Assembly (NCBI GenBank): GCA_022792755.1
Contig: JAAWBP010000060.1
Location: forward strand, 1-6,947
Direction: 5' to 3'
DNA length: 6,947 nucleotides
From: Oscillospiraceae bacterium
Lineage (GTDB): Bacteria; Bacillota; Clostridia; Oscillospirales; Ruminococcaceae
A model generated the notes under the pieces. The model searched no databases, was not told the origin of the DNA, and saw only the letters and a program-made list of their open reading frames with translations. This document shows, piece by piece, positions 1 to 6,416 of this stretch. The translations under genes were made by a program, and so were the position numbers. Position 1 is the first letter of the stretch. Each line of letters starts with the position of its first letter.

Positions 1-1
1 A

Positions 2-37
2 GCGGAACGCCGGACCAACCCCTTTTTAGAGGAGTGA
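2..37 (+). CDS. C-terminal end of an upstream gene, possibly an MBL-fold metallohydrolase (partial)
   Basis: One frame runs open from the left edge and ends at TGA 35-37, reading A-E-R-R-T-N-P-F-L-E-E before the stop. Its stop lies 3 bases before the next ATG, with the AGAGGAG ribosome binding site (28-34) overlapping its last codons, the usual packing of co-transcribed genes. An E-R-x-T-N-P-F-L ending is common at the C-terminus of small MBL-fold (glyoxalase II-like) hydrolases, and such a gene often precedes hemZ in Clostridia; that recollection is the only basis for the family call. Eleven residues cannot prove it. Another frame is also open here but runs into hemZ and looks accidental. 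Confidence 0.45.
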   Translation, partial: AERRTNPFLEE

Positions 38-40
38 GCG

Positions 41-1537
41 ATGACTCTTTATTTAAACGGGCATACTTACAAATATGAGCTTGAGCATTTGATCAAGATG
101 TTTTTCCCCCTGATCAAGCTGGGAATCGTTTACGATGGAACCGAAGGAGATTCGAATGCGGTGGTGACGACCCTTACTGAAAAGGAAGGGAAAAACGACT
201 TGACGGTGGAAATCCGGTACGAGGGAAGGACAGCCGCCCGGACGGCATCGGTTAGCCAGAATCTGCCCGATTGCTCCGCCGAGTGCGAGCGGGTGTTCGG
301 GGTGATGATCTATGAGCTGCTGGAATCTCTGACCGACCTGAGCCCCAAATGGGGGATACTCACGGGAATCCGCCCGGTCAAGCTGGCTTCCACCTGTTTG
401 GAGAGGGGGAAGACCGATGCGCAGATAGTCGAGGAATTCGAGCGGGATTACAAGGTGAGCCCGCAGAAAACAAGGCTGTTAATTGAAACGGCGAAGGTGG
501 AGAGGGAAGTCCTTTCCAGGCGTTCGGAACGGGACTTCAGCCTCTATCTTTCGATCCCTTTCTGCCCCTCCCGCTGCCAATACTGTTCCTTTGTCTCCCA
601 TTCGGTCGAGCAGGCGAGAAAGCTGATCCCCGATTATCTGGAGACCCTCCGCCGGGAGATCCGGGAGACAGGGAGGATTGTCTCCGAGCTGGGGTTAAAG
701 CTGAAAACGGTCTATTTCGGCGGGGGAACGCCGACTGTCCTCACGCCGGAGCAGCTCACCAGCCTGTTCCAAGAGGTCCGTGAGGATTTCGACCTGTCCG
801 GCTGTGAGGAATACACGGTTGAGGCCGGCCGCGCCGATACCATCACCGAGGGGAAATTGGCGGCGATCAAGGCGGCAGGCGCCACCCGGATCAGCATCAA
901 CCCCCAAAGCTTCGACGACGGGGTTCTGGGAAATATTGGCCGCAGGCATACGGCGGCGCAGGTGGTCGAATGCTATCAAATGGCCCGGGCGCTCGGCTTT
1001 GACAACATCAATATGGATCTGATCGCGGGCTTAAAAGGAGATACGCTGGAAAGCTTCCGGCGCACGATGGAAACCGCACTCTCCCTGTCGCCGGAAAATA
1101 TCACGGTGCACACCCTGTCCGTCAAGCGTTCCTCCGCCCTTTACCGGGATGAGGAATCGCTGAAAGTCGTCCAGGAGAATCCCACATCGGCGATGACCGA
1201 GCTCTCCCAACGTCTTTTAGAGGAAGCGGGGTACCGGCCTTATTACCTCTACCGGCAGAAAAACACCCTGCAAAACCTAGAAAACGTCGGGTTCTGCAAG
1301 CCGGGGTATGAGGGTCTTTACAACATCTATATCATGGAAGAGGTTCAGACGATCCTCGCGTTGGGTGCGGGGGCGGTGACAAAACTGGTCGATCAGGAAT
1401 CGGGTCTGATCGAACGGGTATTCAACTATAAATTCCCCTATGAGTATATCAACCAGTTCGACGAAATGCTCAAAAGGAAAGGGCAGGTGAAAGGGTTTTA
1501 TGAAAGGAATGGGATTGGTTCAGGCAAAACGGTTTGA
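41..1537 (+). CDS. hemZ: HemZ-like radical SAM protein (putative oxygen-independent coproporphyrinogen III dehydrogenase)
   Basis: This 498-residue protein is a radical SAM enzyme of the HemN/HemW/HemZ group. The cluster motif is C175-P-S-R-C179-Q-Y-C182, three cysteines that would hold a 4Fe-4S cluster used to cleave S-adenosylmethionine. G227-G-G-T-P231 is the downstream SAM-binding GGGTP motif. The roughly 160-residue N-terminal extension with W104-G-I-L-T-G-I-R-P112, and the C-terminal Y-N-I-Y-I-M-E-E-V-Q-T-I-L-A-L-G-A-G-A segment, fit HemZ rather than the shorter HemW. The family is annotated as converting coproporphyrinogen III to protoporphyrinogen IX without oxygen, in the cytosol. 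No other haem gene is in view, and many anaerobes with HemZ lack a full haem pathway, so the substrate is uncertain. The ATG at 41 is supported by AGAGGAG at 28-34. A HemW-like haem chaperone role is the main alternative. Confidence 0.85.
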   Translation: MTLYLNGHTYKYELEHLIKMFFPLIKLGIVYDGTEGDSNAVVTTLTEKEGKNDLTVEIRYEGRTAARTASVSQNLPDCSAECERVFGVMIYELLESLTDLSPKWGILTGIRPVKLASTCLERGKTDAQIVEEFERDYKVSPQKTRLLIETAKVEREVLSRRSERDFSLYLSIPFCPSRCQYCSFVSHSVEQARKLIPDYLETLRREIRETGRIVSELGLKLKTVYFGGGTPTVLTPEQLTSLFQEVREDFDLSGCEEYTVEAGRADTITEGKLAAIKAAGATRISINPQSFDDGVLGNIGRRHTAAQVVECYQMARALGFDNINMDLIAGLKGDTLESFRRTMETALSLSPENITVHTLSVKRSSALYRDEESLKVVQENPTSAMTELSQRLLEEAGYRPYYLYRQKNTLQNLENVGFCKPGYEGLYNIYIMEEVQTILALGAGAVTKLVDQESGLIERVFNYKFPYEYINQFDEMLKRKGQVKGFYERNGIGSGKTV

Positions 1538-2438
1538 TGCAGAGGAGCTCAACCGCTTGAAACGGGAGGATGAAGCCGCCCTGATCGACTTGGCTGAGCG
1601 CGCCTATGAGGAAACAGTGCGGCATGCGGCGGAAAGCTATCTCGAATGCCGGAAGGAAAAACCGATGATCCTGATTTCGGGCCCCTCCGGGTCGGGGAAA
1701 ACGACGTCGAGTTACCGGCTGACCGACGCGCTCAAAGGGCATGGGCTGAATCCGGTCGTCATCTCGCTGGACAATTTCTTTTTGGAGCGGAAGAAGCTCC
1801 CGCGCAACAGGGATGGAAGCCCGCGCTTCGATTCTGTCCAGGCGCTCGACCTGTCTCTGGTCAACCGCACCCTCTGGTCCCTTGTTTATCGCAGGGAAGC
1901 GGAAATCCCCGCCTTCGATTTTATCAAGTCGAGGGCGGACGGCGGCGCGCTGCTGCGGCTGGAACGCGACAGCGTTGTTTTGATCGAAGGGATTCACGCC
2001 CTCAACCCCTTGGTCACCTATGGGCTCGACTACGATTCTTTCTTTAAGATTTGTATGAATGTGGACAGCGCGTTTTATGCGGAGGAGGAACCCCTCCTCA
2101 CTTCGCAGGACGTCCGGTTTCTGCGCCGGTCGATCCGGGACTTGAACCACCGTGGGGCGGCGATGGATGTCACCTACCGGATGTGGCCCGGTGTCTGCGA
2201 GGGGGAGAACCTATATATCAAGCCTTTTTACCCTTATGCGGATGTGATGCTCAACACCGTTTACAGTTATGAGCCGCTTTTGTATAAGCCGGTGATCCTT
2301 CCCATGCTGACGAAGGTGTTTGGAGAGCCGGATCTTGCTTCGGAGGCAAAGGCTTTGTACCGGAAATTGCTCCATTTTGAGGAGATCGCGCCGGAAAAGG
2401 TGCCTTCGCGCTCGCTCCTTCAAGAGTTTATCGGATAA
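1500..2438 (+). CDS. Uridine kinase-family P-loop nucleoside kinase
   Basis: The protein has 312 residues and belongs to the phosphoribulokinase/uridine kinase P-loop family, which transfers phosphate from ATP to a nucleoside in the cytosol. The Walker A loop is G61-P-S-G-S-G-K-T68. D91 in the I-S-L-D-N-F-F segment is at the usual catalytic Asp position, and V-L-I-E163-G-I-H-A-L-N is the second nucleotide/magnesium segment. A basic R-F-L-R-R-S-I-R-D stretch near residue 210 resembles the lid. Related clostridial 'nucleoside kinases' often carry an extra N-terminal TGS/threonyl-tRNA synthetase-like region; here only about 55 helical, charged residues precede the P-loop. The ATG at 1500 lies inside hemZ (38-base overlap) and has AGGTGA at 1485-1490, nine bases upstream. 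ATG 1509 is possible but poorly spaced. The overlap suggests translational coupling. The nucleoside substrate cannot be read from sequence. Confidence 0.85.
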   Translation: MKGMGLVQAKRFDAEELNRLKREDEAALIDLAERAYEETVRHAAESYLECRKEKPMILISGPSGSGKTTSSYRLTDALKGHGLNPVVISLDNFFLERKKLPRNRDGSPRFDSVQALDLSLVNRTLWSLVYRREAEIPAFDFIKSRADGGALLRLERDSVVLIEGIHALNPLVTYGLDYDSFFKICMNVDSAFYAEEEPLLTSQDVRFLRRSIRDLNHRGAAMDVTYRMWPGVCEGENLYIKPFYPYADVMLNTVYSYEPLLYKPVILPMLTKVFGEPDLASEAKALYRKLLHFEEIAPEKVPSRSLLQEFIG

Positions 2439-2446
2439 AACAGAGG

Positions 2447-2475
2447 TTGAAAAATTCATTTTATCCGGTTATAAT
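2447..2475 (+). promoter_or_regulatory. Sigma-A-type promoter for the zinc-ribbon/pnp operon
   Basis: TTGAAA at 2447-2452 and a perfect TATAAT at 2470-2475 are separated by exactly 17 bases. This matches the housekeeping promoter consensus at 11 of 12 positions and begins 8 bases after the kinase stop codon. Transcription would start near 2482, giving a leader of about 35 bases to the ATG at 2518. The surrounding stretch is clearly AT-richer than the genes on each side. No terminator separates it from the kinase gene, so read-through from upstream may add to its output. Confidence 0.85.
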
Positions 2476-2517
2476 TGCATATAGTAGAATTGATTTAAGT
2501 TGAAAGAGGTGTCTGAT

Positions 2518-2889
2518 ATGGCGACGTTTGACGATGTTGTGGACAGGGCAAAAGACCTTGCGGGGATTGCAGAAAAGAAGGCGGAAAAGGTCGTAGAGCT
2601 CTCTAAGCTGAAAATCCGGGTTTCCCAGCTCAACTCCGATATAAAAAAGGCTTATGAAAAGCTCGGCAGCGCGGTGTACCACATGAAAAAGGCGGATTAC
2701 AAGGACGAGGAGCTGATCTCATCGGTTGCGGAAGAGATCGACGACCTAATCGCCGAAAAAGCAAAAGCCGAGGCAAAGATCGCCCTGCTTAAAAATCAGA
2801 CGGTCTGCAGCACCTGCGGCGCTAAAAATCCAAGCGACGCGGTTTACTGCGTCAAGTGCGGAAGCCGTCTGAACAGCGAAGAGGAGTAA
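2518..2889 (+). CDS. Small coiled-coil protein with C-terminal zinc ribbon, function unknown
   Basis: The product is 123 residues. Residues 1-93 or so are rich in Lys, Glu, Ala and Leu with heptad-like hydrophobic spacing and should form a long helical hairpin or coiled coil. Residues 97-114 contain C97-S-T-C100 and C111-V-K-C114, a CxxC-x10-CxxC zinc ribbon, followed by an acidic tail. There is no signal peptide or membrane segment, so it is expected in the cytosol. The ATG at 2518 is chosen because AGAGGTG lies at 2505-2511, six bases upstream; an in-frame TTG at 2500 would remove that signal from its proper place. The gene has its own strong promoter and leads directly into pnp. Proteins of this layout are common in Clostridia as uncharacterised zinc-ribbon proteins. 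Binding to a nucleic acid or protein partner is conceivable but not shown. Confidence 0.85.
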   Translation: MATFDDVVDRAKDLAGIAEKKAEKVVELSKLKIRVSQLNSDIKKAYEKLGSAVYHMKKADYKDEELISSVAEEIDDLIAEKAKAEAKIALLKNQTVCSTCGAKNPSDAVYCVKCGSRLNSEEE

Positions 2890-2894
2890 GGGTA

Positions 2895-3713
2895 ATGCTG
2901 AAAGAGCAGGATTACCGTGAGGCCGCCGGATTTGTCGGCGGCCGTATCCCTTTGGGAGCGGAAATCGGAGTGGTGTTAGGCTCCGGGTTGGGGGCGTTTG
3001 CCGAGCAGCTGGATCACCCCGTCCGCGTGAAGTATTCGGAAATACCGCACGCGCCTAAGGCGACGAATACGTCCCACAAAGGGGAGCTGGTTTACGGGGA
3101 GGCCGCCGGTAAAAAGGTGATCGTCCTTTCGGGGCGGGTACACGGCTATGAAGGATATCCCTTGGCGGATACGGCATTTTATATCCGCCTCCTTTTTCTG
3201 CTGGGCGTCAAAACGGTCATCCTGACTAACGCGGCGGGGGGAGTCGCCCCAGAGCTCTCGGTTGGAGATTTCCTTTGCCTCTCCGACCATCTCTATTTTT
3301 TTGATGATAGCCCGGTAAAAGGGCCGCATCTTCCTCTTTTTGGGGAGCGGTTCTTTGATATGTCAAATGCATATGATAAGGAATTGCGTTGGCTTGCCCT
3401 CTCCGTTATGGAGGAACAGGGGCTGCCCGCACAGGAAGGCGTTTACGCTTATATGCCCGGCCCGCAGTTTGAAACGCCGGCGGAAATCCGCGCTCTGCGC
3501 CTTTTAGGAGCCGATGCGGTCGGGATGTCTACGGTGGCCGAGGCGATTGCCGCCGCTCAGTGCGGGATGAAAACCCTGGGGATTTCTTGCATCTCGAATC
3601 CCGCCGCCGGCATCTCCCTCAAGCCCCTATCAGACCGCGACGTCAACGAGGTAGCCGTACAGCGTTCCGCTGCTTTTATCGAGCTCCTCCGCGGAATTCT
3701 TTCCCGTCTTTAG
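2895..3713 (+). CDS. Purine nucleoside phosphorylase (trimeric PNP family)
   Basis: This 272-residue enzyme splits purine nucleosides with phosphate into base and (deoxy)ribose 1-phosphate, in purine salvage. Family landmarks are all visible: the phosphate loop V-L-G29-S30-G-L-G; H61; S-G-R81-V-H83-G-Y85; T-N-A-A-G-G near 111-116; G-P-Q-F-E193-T-P-A-E; V-G-M211-S-T; and S-C-I-S-N235. By alignment by eye, E193, M211 and N235 correspond to the Glu201, Met219 and Asn243 base-binding residues of mammalian PNP. An Asn at the last position fits 6-oxopurine (inosine/guanosine) specificity rather than methylthioadenosine phosphorylase. Oddities are S60 before H61, where Gly is usual, and an unusual L-Y-F-F-D-D-S segment near 133-139. 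The ATG at 2895, with GAGGAG at 2881-2886, is preferred to an upstream start inside the zinc-ribbon gene. Symbols punA, pupG or deoD are used for this family. Confidence 0.93.
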   Translation: MLKEQDYREAAGFVGGRIPLGAEIGVVLGSGLGAFAEQLDHPVRVKYSEIPHAPKATNTSHKGELVYGEAAGKKVIVLSGRVHGYEGYPLADTAFYIRLLFLLGVKTVILTNAAGGVAPELSVGDFLCLSDHLYFFDDSPVKGPHLPLFGERFFDMSNAYDKELRWLALSVMEEQGLPAQEGVYAYMPGPQFETPAEIRALRLLGADAVGMSTVAEAIAAAQCGMKTLGISCISNPAAGISLKPLSDRDVNEVAVQRSAAFIELLRGILSRL

Positions 3714-3718
3714 CGTAT

Positions 3719-3770
3719 AACCGCCCGTTGTTGTTAATACAAATTAGTATGACAACAACAGGCGGTTTTT
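3719..3770 (+). terminator. Strong intrinsic terminator after the phosphorylase gene
   Basis: The arms 3719-3734 (AACCGCCCGTTGTTGT) and 3752-3767 (ACAACAACAGGCGGTT) pair over 16 positions with one mismatch (C3726 against A3760). The loop can extend the helix through ATAC 3737-3740 with GTAT 3747-3750. A run of five T residues ends at 3770. It begins 6 bases after the phosphorylase stop and should end the promoter-2447 transcript. The reverse strand also has an A-rich-to-T-rich face, so weak bidirectional action is possible, but no opposing gene needs it. Confidence 0.9.
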
Positions 3771-3786
3771 CCGCCTTAGGGGGCGG
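3771..3786 (+). promoter_or_regulatory. Possible ribosome-binding-site-masking hairpin before the flippase gene
   Basis: CCGCC 3771-3775 can pair with GGCGG 3782-3786 across a 6-base loop. The loop and right arm contain the AGGGGG (3778-3783) that serves as ribosome binding site for the ATG at 3790. The same CCGCC can instead pair with GGCGG 3761-3765, the right arm of the terminator, across TTTTT. The result is a set of mutually exclusive pairings linking termination and access to the ribosome binding site. Pairing potential is seen directly; any regulatory role is inference, and each alternative helix is only 5 base pairs. Confidence 0.4.
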
Positions 3787-3789
3787 AAT

Positions 3790-5526
3790 ATGAAAACGAA
3801 CCGGCAGAGCTTTATCCACGGCGCGGCTATTTTAACGGTGTCTCTGGTGATCGTGAAAATCCTGGGACTGCTCTTTAAAATCCCGCTGACCAATATTCTG
3901 GGCGGCGTCGGCATGGGGTACTACAACACGGCTTATATGCTGTTCTCGCCCGTTTTTTCTTTGGCAATCGGCGGCCTGCCCGCCGCGGTGGCTAAAATGA
4001 TTGCCGAAAACTCGGCTCTTGGGCGCTATCGGGACGTCAAAAAGGTTTTTCGGATTTCCATGGTGCTGTACCTGCTGATGGGGATTGCGGGAACTGCTGT
4101 GATGGTTTTTTCAGCGGATTTCTTTGTCCACGTCGTCAAGAACCCAAACGCTTATTGGGCGGTGGTTGCCATCGCACCGACCGTTCTGTTCGGCTGCATC
4201 ATTTCCGCTTACCGCGGCTATTTTGAAGGCCTGTGCGATATGCGTCCGACCGCGGTTTCACAGGTCGTGGAGATGGCGGTCAAGCTGGCTGCCGGGCTCG
4301 GTTTTGCTTTGTGGGTGATGAACTATGCGGCGGAACAGTATGAACTGACCGGAATCGTCTTCGGGGTCGTCGTGCAGGCCCCGGATCAGGTCGGTGCTGC
4401 CGCCCTTCCCTTTGCGGCTGCGGCCTCGGTCGTCGGGGTCAGCTTCAGCAACGTTGCCGGCGCGGTTTATCTGATCATCCGCCGCCGACGCAATGACAGC
4501 ATCACCCCAGAACAACGTAAGACGTCCCCCCGGCCTGCCGGATCCCGTTCCCTTTTTAAGCAGCTGGTGGTCATCTCTTTCCCGATCTGTATCGGTGGCT
4601 TTGTCTTGAACGTCACTTCGCTGATCGACCTGCTCTCCATGATGAACCGGCTGAACTTTTTGGTGCGGGAACACAGCGCGGCGCTTCTGGAGGTGTGCAG
4701 CGGGGCGATCCCCGCGGGAATGCCGCTTAGCGATCTTCCGAACTACCTTTACGGCTGTTACACCGGCCTTGCAGTCTCTATTTTTGGGATCATCCCCGCC
4801 ATTGCAGGGGTTTTTGCCAAAAGCGCTCTCCCGAACATTGCTTCCAGCTGGGCGAGAGGGAACAGGGACTACACCCGCAGGAAGATCGAACTCGTGATAC
4901 GGATCACCGCGCTGGTCACGGTTCCCTCCGGAATCGGGATTTCGGTTCTCGCGCATCCGATTTTATCGGTTTTATTTTCGTCTAGGACAGAAGAAGTGAA
5001 TATTGCCGCCCCTGTTTTGGCAATCATGGGAATAGGAGTGATTTTTCAGGCGGGTTCCCTTCTGCTTTTCAGCATCCTCCAGGCGCTGGGATACGCAAAT
5101 CTTCCCGTGCGGCATATGGCGGCGGGGGGAGTGGCTAAAATAGTGCTCAACATGCTGCTGATGTCCCTTCCTTCACTCCATGTAAACGGCGCCGCCCTTT
5201 CTACAGCTGCTTGTTATCTGCTGATCTTCTGCCTCGAATTTTCGGCGCTGGCAAGGATTACGGGGATGAAATTCAAGTTTTCCAATATTTTCCTCCGCCC
5301 AATTTTTGCGGGAATTTTATGCGGGATTGCCGCGAAAACCTCCTACGGATTTTTGATCCGCTGCTGCGGAAAAGGACTGTCGGTGGCCCTTGCGATCGGG
5401 ATTTCTGCGGTTTTGTACCTCATTGCGGCCCTCTGTGTCAAAGCGGTGGAACGAAACGATCTCGAAATGGTGCCCGGCGGGAAAAAAGTGACAAAAGTAC
5501 TTGAAAAAATGAAGCTGATGCGGTAA
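3790..5526 (+). CDS. SpoVB/YabM-type polysaccharide flippase of the MATE/MurJ superfamily
   Basis: The 578-residue product is an integral membrane protein with roughly a dozen or more hydrophobic segments along its length, as expected for the multidrug/oligosaccharidyl-lipid/polysaccharide flippase superfamily. Family signatures include the N-terminal K-I-P-L-T-N-I-L-G-G-V-G-M-G-Y-Y-N segment, the Y-R142-G-Y-F-E-G147 motif followed by P153-T-A-V-S-Q-V-V-E161, and the central alternation of helices with a basic cytosolic loop (R231-R-R-R onward, to about residue 255). Members move lipid-linked cell-wall or spore-cortex precursors across the cytoplasmic membrane; SpoVB, YabM and YtgP/MurJ are relatives. 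Its position before mazG matches yabM of Bacillus. The ATG at 3790 follows AGGGGG after six bases. The strong terminator just upstream and absence of an obvious promoter leave its transcription unexplained. I cannot say whether it acts in sporulation or vegetative wall synthesis. Confidence 0.85.
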   Translation: MKTNRQSFIHGAAILTVSLVIVKILGLLFKIPLTNILGGVGMGYYNTAYMLFSPVFSLAIGGLPAAVAKMIAENSALGRYRDVKKVFRISMVLYLLMGIAGTAVMVFSADFFVHVVKNPNAYWAVVAIAPTVLFGCIISAYRGYFEGLCDMRPTAVSQVVEMAVKLAAGLGFALWVMNYAAEQYELTGIVFGVVVQAPDQVGAAALPFAAAASVVGVSFSNVAGAVYLIIRRRRNDSITPEQRKTSPRPAGSRSLFKQLVVISFPICIGGFVLNVTSLIDLLSMMNRLNFLVREHSAALLEVCSGAIPAGMPLSDLPNYLYGCYTGLAVSIFGIIPAIAGVFAKSALPNIASSWARGNRDYTRRKIELVIRITALVTVPSGIGISVLAHPILSVLFSSRTEEVNIAAPVLAIMGIGVIFQAGSLLLFSILQALGYANLPVRHMAAGGVAKIVLNMLLMSLPSLHVNGAALSTAACYLLIFCLEFSALARITGMKFKFSNIFLRPIFAGILCGIAAKTSYGFLIRCCGKGLSVALAIGISAVLYLIAALCVKAVERNDLEMVPGGKKVTKVLEKMKLMR

Positions 5527-5529
5527 GAT
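5501..5529 (+). promoter_or_regulatory. Possible promoter for mazG and hup
   Basis: TTGAAA at 5501-5506 and TAAGAT at 5524-5529 are 17 bases apart and straddle the flippase stop codon. The -35 matches consensus at 5 of 6 positions and the -10 at 4 of 6. Transcription would start near 5536, giving a leader of about 40 bases. The 48-base gap before mazG is AT-rich and leaves room for it. The weak -10 keeps this tentative. Confidence 0.4.
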
Positions 5530-5574
5530 ATGAGTACATGACTTTTCAAGCTGTTAAAGGTTGGTGATTTAAAT

Positions 5575-6375
5575 ATGGAGTTTGCGTTTAAGAATCACTA
5601 CCGGATTGACGATCTTTTGCAGATCATGCAGATCCTTCGTGGAGAAGGAGGATGCCCTTGGGACAGGGAACAAACCCATCAGAGCATCCGGCGGAATTTG
5701 CTCGAGGAAACCTATGAGGCCGCCGAGGCGATCGACATGGGGGATTCCGGTCTGCTTTTGGAGGAGCTTGGGGATGTCTTGCTTCAGGTGGTGTTTCACG
5801 CTCAGATGGAAGCGGAGCAGGGGTCGTTTTCTTTTGATGATGTCTGCAACGGTATCTGCCAGAAGCTGATCCTCCGCCATCCGCATATTTTTGGGGATGT
5901 GACGGCAGATACGTCGGAGGAAGTGCTCAAAAACTGGGATGAGATCAAGAAACAGGAAAAGGGGCAGAAAACGCAGAGCGATGCGCTTCAGGCCGTTCCC
6001 AGAACCCTTCCGGCTTTGATGCGCAGCGCGAAGGTTCAACAGCGTGCGGCAAAGACGGGGTTTGATTATCCTGGGTTATCCGACGCAATGGGGGATCTGG
6101 AGTCCGAGCTGGCAGAGCTGAAAGAAGCTGCCTCCGGAGGAAGTCCGGAAGCCATTGAAGAAGAGTTGGGCGATCTGTTGTTTAGCTGCGTCAATGTGTC
6201 GCGTTTTCTCCACTCGGATGCCGAAGAATCCCTTACCCGATCCACCGATAAATTTATCCGCCGGTTTGCGGAGGTGGAAAAGTTGGCATACTCTAAAGGG
6301 GTCGATATGAAGGCGGCATCCCTTGAAGAGCTCAACCAGCTTTGGTTTGAGGCAAAAAAGAAAGTCCAATTATAG
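5575..6375 (+). CDS. mazG: Nucleoside triphosphate pyrophosphohydrolase MazG
   Basis: The 266-residue protein has the tandem two-domain form of MazG, close to the length of the E. coli enzyme. MazG hydrolyses (deoxy)nucleoside triphosphates to monophosphate and pyrophosphate, cleaning the pool of aberrant nucleotides. The N-terminal domain shows G-G-C27-P-W-D30, then E44-E-T-Y-E48 and E63-E-L-G-D67, the acidic residues that bind magnesium, and ends with R-H-P-H-I-F-G near 101-107. The C-terminal domain repeats the pattern with E178-L-A-E181 and E195-E-E-L-G-D200. The SAM-methylase domain fused to MazG in Bacillus YabN is absent. The ATG at 5575 has GGTGA at 5563-5567. It lies between the flippase and HU genes, the order of the yabM-yabN neighbourhood of Bacillota. 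Confidence 0.95.
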   Translation: MEFAFKNHYRIDDLLQIMQILRGEGGCPWDREQTHQSIRRNLLEETYEAAEAIDMGDSGLLLEELGDVLLQVVFHAQMEAEQGSFSFDDVCNGICQKLILRHPHIFGDVTADTSEEVLKNWDEIKKQEKGQKTQSDALQAVPRTLPALMRSAKVQQRAAKTGFDYPGLSDAMGDLESELAELKEAASGGSPEAIEEELGDLLFSCVNVSRFLHSDAEESLTRSTDKFIRRFAEVEKLAYSKGVDMKAASLEELNQLWFEAKKKVQL

Positions 6376-6390
6376 GTTTCGCCTATTGGA
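6365..6390 (+). other. Hairpin overlapping the mazG stop codon
   Basis: TCCAA 6365-6369 pairs with TTGGA 6386-6390, and TAGG 6373-6376 pairs with CCTA 6382-6385, leaving a 3-base bulge (6370-6372) and a TTTCG loop. The mazG stop codon TAG 6373-6375 lies in the left arm. No T-run follows on this strand, so it is not a standard terminator. It could mark a processing point or mRNA-stabilising element between mazG and the much more highly expressed hup; that role is inference. Confidence 0.45.
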
Positions 6391-6416
6391 TAATAAAAAC
6401 ACGGAGGTTTAAACAA

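Noticed and set aside
1470..2150. 226-codon open frame on the minus strand
   Set aside because: Antisense shadow of the nucleoside kinase gene, which has clear P-loop motifs on the plus strand; no start signals or recognisable protein features.
2856..2894. Earlier start for the purine nucleoside phosphorylase
   Set aside because: It would overlap the zinc-ribbon gene and add a non-family N-terminus; ATG 2895 has a well-spaced GAGGAG.
4258..4956. 232-codon open frame on the minus strand inside the flippase gene
   Set aside because: Arg/Asp/Gly-rich low-complexity product typical of antisense reading in GC-rich sequence; the plus-strand frame is a clear membrane protein.
6347..6396. Dedicated hup promoter
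   Set aside because: TTGAGG 6347-6352 with TATAGG 6371-6376 (18-base gap) and GATAAT 6389-6394 without a -35 were considered; neither pair is good enough to call.
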